From Sphingobacteriaceae bacterium (lineage in GTDB: Bacteria; Bacteroidota; Bacteroidia; B-17B0; Aurantibacillaceae): DNA of 13,639 nt. The DNA lies in contig JAHEYE010000068.1 of NCBI GenBank assembly GCA_023251695.1, positions 1 to 13,639 on the forward strand, read 5' to 3'. The position numbers and the translations under genes were made by a program. The notes below the pieces were generated by a model. That model was not told where the DNA came from. It searched no databases and worked only from the letters and a program-made list of their open reading frames with translations. Below, in pieces: positions 7,294 through 13,639 of this stretch (positions within the stretch are counted from its first letter, which is position 1; the number at the start of each line of letters is the position of its first letter).

Positions 7294-8694
7294 ATGTATT
7301 CCTTTCTAAACGAAAATATTTTTAAGCAAATAAGAACTTGCGCCGATGAACTTGGCCTCGACGCTTATGTTATCGGAGGCTATGTGCGTGACACTTTAAT
7401 GGAACGGCCTACAAAAGATATAGACGTTGTAACTGTTGGAAGAGGAATTGATTTAGCTGAAAGTCTACATAAAAAATTAGGGAACGAATCCCATCTTTCT
7501 GTTTTTAAAAATTTCGGAACCGCGCAGATAAAATACCGTGACCTTGAAATTGAATTTGTTGGCGCGCGTAAAGAATCTTACAATCGGGATTCAAGAAAAC
7601 CAATTGTTGAGGACGGAACTTTGGAAGACGACCAAAACAGGCGCGATTTTACCATTAATGCTTTAGCGATTGGTGTTTCAAAAAATAACTACGGCAAATT
7701 ATCAGACCCTTTCGGTGGACTAAAAGATATCGAAAACAAAATTATACGCACACCCCTTGAACCGGGCATTACCTATAGTGACGATCCTTTACGGATGATG
7801 CGCGCCATTCGCTTCTCAACCGAATTAGGTTTTGAAATTGAAAAAAAATCGTTTGAAGCAATAACAGAAAACAAAGACCGTTTGAAAATTGTTTCGCAGG
7901 AGAGGATAACCGATGAGTTGAATAAAATTATTTTAGCAAAAAAACCGTCGCTAGGTTTCAAATTATTGTTTGATACCGGACTTCTGCATTTATTCTTCCC
8001 CGAATTTACAAAACTACAGGGCGTTGATACCATTAACGGACAATCACACAAGGATAATTTTTATCACACCTTAGAAGTTTTAGACAATGTTGCAACCAAC
8101 AGCGACAACCTTTGGTTACGATGGGCGGCAATTTTACACGACATTGCCAAACCGGCCACAAAACGTTTTGAAGAAGGTCATGGTTTTACATTTCATGGTC
8201 ATGAAGATAAAGGTGCACGCATGGTTCCGAAGATTTTCACGAACTTAAAATTACCATTGAACGAGAAAATGAAATATGTGCAAAAACTCGTTCTTCTTCA
8301 TTTACGTCCAATAGTTTTAGCAAAGACGGAGATTACCGACAGCGCGGTACGACGTGTATTGTTTGAAGCAAGTGAAGATATAGAAGATTTAATGACTTTG
8401 TGCGAAGCCGACATCACGACAAAAAATCCAAACAAAGTAAAACGGTATCTGGCGAATTTTGAGTTGGTCAGAAAAAAAATGGCGGAATTAGAGGAGAAAG
8501 ATAAATTGCGTAACTGGCAGCCTCCTATTGATGGTGATGAGATTATGAAGATGTTTAGCCTTACACCGGGCAGGGAGATTGGTATATTAAAAAATGCTTT
8601 GAGGGATGCAATACTCGATGGTGAAGTGGCTAACGATTACAAAGAGGCGAAATCTTTTCTCGAAAATAAATTTAAATCCCTGAGCACAAACTAA
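7294..8694 (+). CDS. cca: CCA-adding tRNA nucleotidyltransferase with HD domain
   Basis: Adds or repairs the 3'-CCA end of tRNAs without a nucleic-acid template. The nucleotidyltransferase head is complete: IGGYVRD (27-33), the metal-binding DID (42-44) in KDIDVV, and RRDFTINALA (116-125), the flexible-loop and neck region. DPLRMMRAIRF (164-173) and the ERITDELNKI helix (203-212), which belong to the base-selecting neck, follow. A C-terminal HD phosphohydrolase-type domain is marked by H257, H282-D283 in LHDIAKP, and H301/H303 in FHGHED. Length (466) suits HD-containing bacterial members. Symbol cca is used in the broad sense; a split A- or CC-adding activity is unlikely in the absence of a second enzyme but cannot be excluded. 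Its TAA overlaps the next gene's ATG by one base, so the two are probably translated in coupled fashion. Confidence 0.93.
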   Translation: MYSFLNENIFKQIRTCADELGLDAYVIGGYVRDTLMERPTKDIDVVTVGRGIDLAESLHKKLGNESHLSVFKNFGTAQIKYRDLEIEFVGARKESYNRDSRKPIVEDGTLEDDQNRRDFTINALAIGVSKNNYGKLSDPFGGLKDIENKIIRTPLEPGITYSDDPLRMMRAIRFSTELGFEIEKKSFEAITENKDRLKIVSQERITDELNKIILAKKPSLGFKLLFDTGLLHLFFPEFTKLQGVDTINGQSHKDNFYHTLEVLDNVATNSDNLWLRWAAILHDIAKPATKRFEEGHGFTFHGHEDKGARMVPKIFTNLKLPLNEKMKYVQKLVLLHLRPIVLAKTEITDSAVRRVLFEASEDIEDLMTLCEADITTKNPNKVKRYLANFELVRKKMAELEEKDKLRNWQPPIDGDEIMKMFSLTPGREIGILKNALRDAILDGEVANDYKEAKSFLENKFKSLSTN

Positions 8695-9677
8695 TGGAGT
8701 TTCATTTGAACTATAGCCCTGCTCCATCACTTGCAAAAATTGCACATGCAGATAAAGTTTTGCTAATTGGCTCTTGTTTTGCTGAAAGTATCGGCGGGAA
8801 ATTAAAAGAAAATAAATTTACTACGCTTGTTAATCCAAACGGTATTTTATTTAACCCATTTAGCATTGCGACAGCCATTTCCTCTTATATTAAAAACGAG
8901 TCCAACCCGAAACCCGGAATAAATAATAATTTATACTTTTCATTCAATCACCATGGCAGCTTTTCATCTGCAAGCGAGGAAGAATTAACCAACAAAATAA
9001 ATTCAGCTACCAAAGAAGCACATTTGTTTTTGAAAGAAGCCAAGTTCCTGATCATTACTTTCGGAAGTGCTTTTGCTTACCGGCATGTGGCAACCAATCA
9101 AATTGTGGCTAATTGTCATAAGCTACCGCAAAAAGATTTTAAGAAGGAGCTTTTATCAGCAGATGTTATAGTTTTAGAATACAATTCGCTAATTAAGTCC
9201 CTAAAAGAATTTAATCCAAAACTGAATATCATTTTCACAGTCTCTCCCGTTAAATATTTACGCGATGGAGTAATTGAAAACAATTTAAGTAAAGCCATCT
9301 TAATCCAAAGCGTCCACCAACTTCTCACTCCGAACTCCGAATTCCCAACTACGAACTACAGCACCTACTTCCCTGCTTACGAATTGGTGAATGACGACCT
9401 CCGTGATTACCGTTTTTACAAAGAAGACATGGCGCATCCGAACGAACAAGCCATCAATTATGTTTGGGAGAAATTTTCGGACACTTACTTTAATGAAGAA
9501 ACAAAAAAATTAGTTGAAAGAATAACAGAAATAAAACAAGCCTCTTTGCATCGTCCGATTAAACCCAATGCATCTGAATACTTGAAATTTAAAAAAGTGT
9601 ACTACGATAAATGCCTGGAGCTGGAAAAGAAACACGCTTTTTTGGATTTCAGCTCTGAAAAATTAATTTATTCTTAA
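8694..9677 (+). CDS. GSCFA-domain protein (SGNH-hydrolase-like)
   Basis: Member of the GSCFA family, named after the motif seen here at residues 26-30 (LLIGSCFAESIGGKL). The family resembles SGNH esterases and acyltransferases: S27 would be the nucleophile, TFGSAFAY (122-129) a second block, SPVKYLRDG (184-192) a third, and DMAHPN with D245 and H248 the terminal Asp-x-x-His pair. No signal peptide is seen, so it is probably cytoplasmic. The true substrate of this family is not known to me. It starts inside the stop codon of the CCA gene (TAATG), and its own stop is one base from the nitroreductase start, so the three are very likely one operon. Odd point: residues 211-223 (LTPNSEFPTTNYS) look like an added segment, coded by a repeat-like DNA tract, just before the conserved YFPAYELV. 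Confidence 0.85.
   Translation: MEFHLNYSPAPSLAKIAHADKVLLIGSCFAESIGGKLKENKFTTLVNPNGILFNPFSIATAISSYIKNESNPKPGINNNLYFSFNHHGSFSSASEEELTNKINSATKEAHLFLKEAKFLIITFGSAFAYRHVATNQIVANCHKLPQKDFKKELLSADVIVLEYNSLIKSLKEFNPKLNIIFTVSPVKYLRDGVIENNLSKAILIQSVHQLLTPNSEFPTTNYSTYFPAYELVNDDLRDYRFYKEDMAHPNEQAINYVWEKFSDTYFNEETKKLVERITEIKQASLHRPIKPNASEYLKFKKVYYDKCLELEKKHAFLDFSSEKLIYS
9327..9359. repeat. Repeat-like tract translated in frame inside the GSCFA gene
   Basis: The stretch reads as repeats of CGAACT/CGAATT-type words (ACTCCGAACTCCGAATTCCC, then AACTACGAACTA). Its reverse complement shares TTCGTA and AATTC at the same spacing with the intergenic repeat at 7273-7289 (12 of 17 positions). It codes for TPNSEFPTTNY without breaking the frame. 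Membership of the same repeat family is an inference from these short matches. Confidence 0.35.
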
Positions 9678-9678
9678 G

Positions 9679-10344
9679 ATGAAAGAGTATCCTTTTATTC
9701 CCTATTCAAAAAAAACCTACCCGGCAGATGAAATGTTAACGAGAAGCAGAAATCATCTTGAACATTATACGCTGAGAAGAACAGTCCGTGAGTTTTCGGA
9801 CAAACAAATTCCGGATGAAGTGATTAATAATATTATCCTGAGTGCATCCACGGCCCCATCGGGCGCTCATAAACAACCGTGGACCTTTTGCGTGATAACA
9901 AATCCGGAAATAAAAAAACAAATCCGTGAAGCTGCCGAGAAAGAAGAATTTGAAAGTTATAACGGCCGCATGCCTAACGATTGGTTAGAAGATCTGGCAC
10001 CGCTGGGTACCGATTGGAAAAAACCTTTTTTGGAAATTGCTCCCGCTTTAATAATTGTTTTTAAACGCTCGTACGAATTAGTTGATGGAAAAAAGAAGAA
10101 CAATTATTATGTGAGCGAATCGGTTGGCATTGCCTGCGGATATTTGTTAGAAGCGATTCATCATTGCGGATTAGTTGCACTCACGCACACACCCAGTCCA
10201 ATGAATTTTTTAAATAAAGTACTGAACCGTCCCGAAAATGAAAAACCATTTTTACTTGTACCTGTAGGTTATCCTTTGGAATCGACAATGGTGCCTGATA
10301 TTCACCGTAAAAAAATTGGAGAGATTGCAGTTTGGTACAAGTAA
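9679..10344 (+). CDS. Iodotyrosine-deiodinase-like nitroreductase (FMN)
   Basis: FMN enzyme of the nitroreductase superfamily, in the iodotyrosine deiodinase (IYD) branch, which reductively removes halogens from halotyrosines. FMN contacts of the family are present: RRTVREF (33-39), TAPSGAHKQPWTF (58-70), and T169 in LTHTP, matching the Thr of IYD that bonds FMN N5. Against recalled human IYD, the substrate-lid residues Glu157, Tyr161 and Lys182 fall on E90, Y94 and K115 with no gap between them, and YNGRMPNDW parallels YMKRMGHRW. GKKKNNYY, ESVGIACG and LLVPVGYP also match. There is no membrane anchor, so it is cytoplasmic. Length (221) fits bacterial homologues; one from the Bacteroidota Haliscomenobacter hydrossis has been characterised. 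It is last in the block with the CCA enzyme and GSCFA protein, whose functions do not explain it. The family assignment is strong; the natural substrate is unproven. Confidence 0.82.
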   Translation: MKEYPFIPYSKKTYPADEMLTRSRNHLEHYTLRRTVREFSDKQIPDEVINNIILSASTAPSGAHKQPWTFCVITNPEIKKQIREAAEKEEFESYNGRMPNDWLEDLAPLGTDWKKPFLEIAPALIIVFKRSYELVDGKKKNNYYVSESVGIACGYLLEAIHHCGLVALTHTPSPMNFLNKVLNRPENEKPFLLVPVGYPLESTMVPDIHRKKIGEIAVWYK

Positions 10345-10369
10345 TAACCCGAATATTAACCCTACCTTT

Positions 10370-10397
10370 AAACCAGGAACCTGAAACCAGAAACCTT
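10370..10397. repeat. Two-copy 14-base tandem repeat just before rhlE
   Basis: AAACCAGGAACCTG (10370-10383) is followed directly by AAACCAGAAACCTT (10384-10397), identical at 12 of 14 positions. It ends one base before the helicase ATG and therefore makes up its leader. Its GAAACC-type composition differs from the A/T-rich leaders of the other genes here. Confidence 0.6.
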
Positions 10398-10398
10398 A

Positions 10399-11652
10399 AT
10401 GACCTTCGACGACTTTAAATTTGACGCTTCCTTACTGGAAGGACTCTATAGCATGGGATATAAACAGCCCACGCCCATACAAGAACAAGCCATTCCTGTT
10501 ATTTTAGCTAATAAAGATCTTATTGGCTGCGCACAAACCGGTACCGGAAAAACTGCGGCTTATTTACTTCCTATCATTGATCATATTTTAAAAGCAGAAA
10601 CACGCCATTTAAATACTTTAATCGTTGCCCCTACCCGCGAATTGGTTTTGCAAATCGATCAGCAGATTGACGGCATGGGTTATTTTTGTGCAGTAGGTTC
10701 AATTGCTGTTTATGGCGGAAATGATGGGATTACATTCGAGAAACAACGTCAGGCTTTGAAAGAAGGCGTTGATATTGTTTGTGCAACACCCGGACGATTA
10801 ATTTCTCTTTTGCAAATGGGACAAGTGAATTTTGACCATTTACAACATTTGGTATTGGATGAAGCGGATAGAATGTTAGACATGGGATTTTTTGATGATA
10901 TCAGAACCATTATAAATTATCTTCCCAAAAAAAGGCAGACTATTTTATTTTCAGCCACCATGCCTCCAAAAATACGTCAACTGGCAGGAGCAATTTTGAA
11001 TGAGCCGGTACAAATTAACATTGCGATCAGTAAACCGGCGGCAGGAATTGTTCAGCAGGCTTATGTGGTATTTGACGGACAAAAAGAAGAAATTCTAAAA
11101 GATATTTTAAAGAATTCTGATTATTCATCTGTCATTATTTTCTCGGGCACGAAAGACAATGTGAAATTATTAGAGAAGAGTATCAAAAAAATTGAACCTT
11201 CTTTAAAAGCATTTCATAGCGATTTAGAACAAAGTGAACGCGAAGAAATTATGCGTGATTTTAAAAACCGTAAACTCCGCATTTTAATTGGTACCGATAT
11301 TTTATCGAGAGGAATTGATGTAGAAGGAATTAGTCTGATTGTAAATTACGATGCGCCGCCCGACCCGGAAGATTATATTCACCGTATTGGCCGTACAGCC
11401 CGCGCTTCTAAAGCAGGAGTTGCTATTACATTCGTGAATCAGCGCGACCAAATGAAATTTTTCAGAATAGAGTCTTTAATGGGAATTGAAGTTCCTAAAA
11501 TGCCGATACCTGAAGCATTAGGTAAAGGTCCGGATTATAATCCCGAAGCGAACAAACACCAAGACAAGAAAAAATCATTCGGCGGTGGCGGAAAGGGAAA
11601 AGGCAAAGGAAAGCCAAGTTTTAAACCCCGCAATAATTACCCAAAAAAATAA
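10399..11652 (+). CDS. rhlE: DEAD-box ATP-dependent RNA helicase, RhlE type
   Basis: ATP-driven RNA unwinding enzyme, likely in ribosome assembly or RNA turnover, including in the cold. All DEAD-box motifs are intact: Q motif YKQPTPIQEQ (21-30), motif I AQTGTGKT (45-52), Ia PTREL (78-82), YGG (105-107), Ib TPGR (130-133), II DEAD (154-157), III SAT (185-187), IV IIFSGT (246-251), V RGIDVEG (304-310) and VI HRIGRTAR (328-335). After about residue 375 comes a Lys/Gly-rich tail (FGGGGKGKGKGK), typical of RhlE-like proteins and likely to bind RNA. Length 417 is usual. Bacteroidota often have several such paralogues, so the exact subfamily is less sure than the function. The leader is a 14-base tandem repeat. 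It converges with the lipoprotein gene, 15 bases apart, with no clear terminator between. Confidence 0.92.
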   Translation: MTFDDFKFDASLLEGLYSMGYKQPTPIQEQAIPVILANKDLIGCAQTGTGKTAAYLLPIIDHILKAETRHLNTLIVAPTRELVLQIDQQIDGMGYFCAVGSIAVYGGNDGITFEKQRQALKEGVDIVCATPGRLISLLQMGQVNFDHLQHLVLDEADRMLDMGFFDDIRTIINYLPKKRQTILFSATMPPKIRQLAGAILNEPVQINIAISKPAAGIVQQAYVVFDGQKEEILKDILKNSDYSSVIIFSGTKDNVKLLEKSIKKIEPSLKAFHSDLEQSEREEIMRDFKNRKLRILIGTDILSRGIDVEGISLIVNYDAPPDPEDYIHRIGRTARASKAGVAITFVNQRDQMKFFRIESLMGIEVPKMPIPEALGKGPDYNPEANKHQDKKKSFGGGGKGKGKGKPSFKPRNNYPKK

Positions 11653-11667
11653 TCAAGCAAGGAATTT

Positions 11668-12327
11668 TTAAATAGCCGATAATTTAGAAAGGTCTATTGA
11701 TTTAGCAACCTCCTTCACGAAATCGGTATTTTCCTGGTCTTGGGCTTCCACATTAATCCAGAAACGATCGCCAATACCAAGTGTAACTGCTGCTTGTTTA
11801 GATTTTTTCTTATACGATTCCCATCCCATTGTTTTATCATCCATCTTATAAGCACAAGCCTTTTCAGTTGGCGTGTCAACCGATAAGCCCATGGCCCACA
11901 TAGCAGTTGCTGTAGAATACAAGGCGAAGGCCTGGTTATAATCGATGATAGTTACTTTTATTTTTTTACCATTTGAATTTTTATATCTTCCTTCTGCATT
12001 TGAATACGACATACCCGTCATGTTGATTGAGCTGCCATCAGGCTCACTCATGGTATAACCATCAATTACGGGAAGGTATTTTTGAAGTTCAGCATAAGGC
12101 AGTGCCATCGTATCGCCTTTAGCGCGGCGTTCTTTCATTTTATCCTCCGATTTTTTGGCCGTATTTTCCAAATCCTTACCTGCTTTTATAAGCGAACCCA
12201 GAGCGCCGCCTAAATTTTTTATTGCAGCTTTAGTTTCCTCTTTTTGCTTTTTTTCCTCTGCGCTCTCACAAGCAATTAAAACCGAGCCAATAGCCAGAAT
12301 AGCAATACATTTAAATATATTTTTCAT
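11668..12327 (-). CDS. Uncharacterised lipoprotein
   Basis: A 219-residue predicted lipoprotein. Two lysines, a hydrophobic stretch and the lipobox LIAC place the lipidated cysteine at C20; the acidic residues just after it (ESAEE) resemble the surface-export signal described for Bacteroidota lipoproteins. Residues 22-70 are rich in Lys/Glu/Ala and may form a coiled coil or flexible stalk, with a glycine-containing patch (LGGALGSLIKAG). The rest is a mixed domain with DGYTMSEPDGSSINMTGMSYS and a terminal helix (DFVKEVAKSIDLSKL) that I cannot assign to a named family. It has its own promoter (12360-12390) and is divergent from the S9 peptidase gene, so both may act in the periplasm or envelope, but nothing links their functions. 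Confidence 0.8.
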   Translation of the reverse strand: MKNIFKCIAILAIGSVLIACESAEEKKQKEETKAAIKNLGGALGSLIKAGKDLENTAKKSEDKMKERRAKGDTMALPYAELQKYLPVIDGYTMSEPDGSSINMTGMSYSNAEGRYKNSNGKKIKVTIIDYNQAFALYSTATAMWAMGLSVDTPTEKACAYKMDDKTMGWESYKKKSKQAAVTLGIGDRFWINVEAQDQENTDFVKEVAKSIDLSKLSAI

Positions 12328-12359
12328 GATATTAGTTTAAAGGGCCTTAACGGCCTAAT

Positions 12360-12390
12360 CAAAAATAAAACTATTACTTAATCAGTCAAA
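12360..12390 (-). promoter_or_regulatory. Promoter of the lipoprotein gene
   Basis: Read on the minus strand: TTTG (12390-12387), 19 bases, then TATTTTTG (12367-12360). This matches the Bacteroidota pattern TTTG-N19-TAnnTTTG at every fixed position. Transcription would start near 12354, leaving a leader of about 27 bases that begins with a small GGCC-N5-GGCC inverted repeat (12343-12355). Confidence 0.7.
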
Positions 12391-12419
12391 ATATATTTTT
12401 AAACCTTTTCTAAATTTTC

Positions 12420-12449
12420 TTGTGGTTTATCATGACTTTATTACCTTAG
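12420..12449 (+). promoter_or_regulatory. Promoter of the S9 peptidase gene
   Basis: TTG at 12420-12422, 19 bases, then TACCTTAG at 12442-12449, one mismatch to TAnnTTTG. The start of transcription would be near 12455, about 24 bases before the ATG. It is back to back with the lipoprotein promoter; the two do not overlap. Confidence 0.5.
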
Positions 12450-12478
12450 TTCTCTCCTTAACCCTAAAATTGAACATC

Positions 12479-13639
12479 ATGAAACATATATTTCCAACTC
12501 TGCTTTTTTTACTTAGTTTTTCGCTAAGCTTTTCGCAGGAAAAAAAAGCTATCACGCATGAAGAACTCTGGTTACTGAAGCGTGTGGGAGCACCCGCTGT
12601 GAGCCCCGATGGGAAATTTGCAATTTTTAGCGTAACAGAACCGGCTTATGATGAGAAAGAACAAATAAGCGATGTTTGGGTAGTGCCAACTGACGGAAGC
12701 GCTAAAGCCAGAAAATTAACTGCAGGCAAAGCAGGTGAAAGCGCTTACAGCTGGAGTCCGGATGGAAAATACATTGCTTTTGTTGCGAAACGTGACGGCG
12801 ATGAAGTAAATCAGGTTTACATCATGAATTTTAAAGAAGGCGGCGAAGGACAGCGCATCACTACTTTAAGCACAGGCGCTTCTTCACCAAAATGGAGTCC
12901 GGATGGAAAAATGATCTTATTTCAAAGCAGTGTTTTCCCGACTTGTTATACGGATTCATGTAATAAAAAAACAACTGAAGAAAAGAAAAAACAAAAATAC
13001 AATGCCAGGGTTTACACTTCTTTCCCTATCCGTGATTTTGACAAATGGATAGATGAGAAAAAAACGCATCTTTTTGTTCAATCTACGGAGCCCAAAAGTA
13101 GTGCTAAAGATATTTTTACAGATGTTGCCATCAGCAAGCAGGAAGGTTTTCAATACTCAAATGCCTGTTGGAGCGCCGATAGTAAAGACATTATTTTTTC
13201 AGCAACTACCGAAGCAAATACCGCAGCTTATCAGGACCCCGCAGCTAATTTATACCGTGTGCCGGCAAGTGGCGGTGCAGAAAAACAATTGACCAGCGAT
13301 AAACAAGATTACGGCAATCCGCTCATAACTAAAGACGGGAAAAATTTATTTTGTTATATGACGGTTGTCGGTAATAATAAAATGTACAACATTAGTAAGC
13401 TGGTGCGTTTCGATTGGCCATCGATGCAGAACAAAACTGTTGTCAGTGAAAAACTCGACCGTCAGATTAATAATTTTGTTGTAAGCGGGGCTCAGGTTTA
13501 CATGTGTGTTGAAGATGTTGGGCAGGATAAAATTTACACTTTACCTGTTAAAGGTGGGGATGCTAAATTATTAAGTACAGCCAAAGCAGGCTGTTATTCT
13601 AATGTAAGCGCTTCAACTGAAGGAGAAATAAAATTAATT
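12479..13639 (+). CDS. S9-family (prolyl oligopeptidase-like) peptidase, N-terminal part; 3' end outside window
   Basis: Exported serine peptidase of family S9, cut by the right edge after 387 codons. Residues 1-19 form a signal peptide (KH, then a Leu/Phe core, then SFS before Q20). The visible part is the beta-propeller that gates the active site. It has TolB/WD40-like repeats, each marked by a strand after SPDGK or a variant: 42-46, 93-97, 140-144, and SADSK at 232-236. The alpha/beta-hydrolase domain with the Ser-Asp-His triad would lie past the edge and is not seen, so catalysis is inferred from the propeller type and the opening HEELWLLKRVGAPAVSPDG. C156 and C161 (CYTDSC) in a loop between propeller blades may form a disulfide in the periplasm. 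Family members usually exceed 650 residues. ATG 12479 is chosen because the signal peptide follows at once. Confidence 0.82.
   Translation, partial: MKHIFPTLLFLLSFSLSFSQEKKAITHEELWLLKRVGAPAVSPDGKFAIFSVTEPAYDEKEQISDVWVVPTDGSAKARKLTAGKAGESAYSWSPDGKYIAFVAKRDGDEVNQVYIMNFKEGGEGQRITTLSTGASSPKWSPDGKMILFQSSVFPTCYTDSCNKKTTEEKKKQKYNARVYTSFPIRDFDKWIDEKKTHLFVQSTEPKSSAKDIFTDVAISKQEGFQYSNACWSADSKDIIFSATTEANTAAYQDPAANLYRVPASGGAEKQLTSDKQDYGNPLITKDGKNLFCYMTVVGNNKMYNISKLVRFDWPSMQNKTVVSEKLDRQINNFVVSGAQVYMCVEDVGQDKIYTLPVKGGDAKLLSTAKAGCYSNVSASTEGEIKLI

Noticed and set aside
10363..10370. TACCTTTA as a promoter for rhlE
   Set aside because: One mismatch, and the nearest TTTG (10331-10334) is 28 bases away, which is outside the normal spacing.
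11653..11667. Terminator between rhlE and the lipoprotein gene
   Set aside because: Fifteen bases without any inverted repeat.
12956..13153. Minus-strand open frame opposite the S9 peptidase
   Set aside because: It lies inside a well-supported beta-propeller coding region on the other strand and its product shows no family features.
13053..13292. Plus-strand open frame of 79 codons
   Set aside because: It is a different frame of the S9 peptidase gene, which reads without interruption through this region with SPDGK-type repeats.
1..13639. CRISPR array, tRNA/rRNA genes, insertion sequence or phage module
   Set aside because: No regularly spaced direct repeats, no tRNA-like fold or rRNA sequence, and no transposase, integrase or structural phage gene was found on either strand.

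Overview
The window is about 13.6 kb of AT-rich, densely coding bacterial chromosome and reads as Bacteroidota. The evidence is a PorP/SprF-family outer-membrane protein, a GSCFA-domain protein, an rpsF-rpsR-rplI operon without ssb, A-rich leaders without Shine-Dalgarno sequences, and promoters of the TTTG / TAnnTTTG type. Genus cannot be told from the sequence alone. No tRNA, rRNA, CRISPR array, transposase or phage gene is visible, and no gene-free stretch exceeds 300 bases.

Layout. (1) 2-430: C-terminal half of an EamA-type membrane transporter cut by the left edge. (2) 461-3304, minus strand: a 947-residue AddB-like PD-(D/E)XK nuclease with an Fe-S cysteine set. Its start codon lies one base from the start of a divergent 81-residue unknown protein (3306-3551). 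(3) 3643-4773: ribosomal proteins bS6, bS18 and bL9, with a good Bacteroidota promoter in front and an intrinsic terminator behind. (4) 4868-7199: a PrsW-type intramembrane protease followed 34 bases later by a PorP/SprF protein that starts with TTG. (5) 7294-10344: a tight three-gene block of CCA-adding enzyme, GSCFA protein and an iodotyrosine-deiodinase-like nitroreductase, joined by a 1-base overlap and a 1-base gap. (6) 10399-11652: an RhlE-type DEAD-box RNA helicase. (7) 11668-12327, minus strand: an uncharacterised lipoprotein. It is divergent from (8) 12479-13639, the signal peptide and beta-propeller part of an S9-family peptidase cut by the right edge. A promoter can be read on each strand between these last two.

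Most of this is ordinary core genome: translation (bS6, bS18, bL9, CCA enzyme, RNA helicase), DNA repair (nuclease) and envelope (PrsW, PorP/SprF, lipoprotein, S9 peptidase). I do not see an undescribed multi-gene system.

The points most worth a second look are: the nitroreductase keeps the full Glu/Tyr/Lys substrate-lid triad of iodotyrosine deiodinase; short degenerate repeat tracts lie in two gene gaps, and one related tract appears to be translated in frame inside the GSCFA gene; the nuclease and the small unknown gene have start codons one base apart; and an orphan PorP/SprF gene sits directly behind a PrsW protease.
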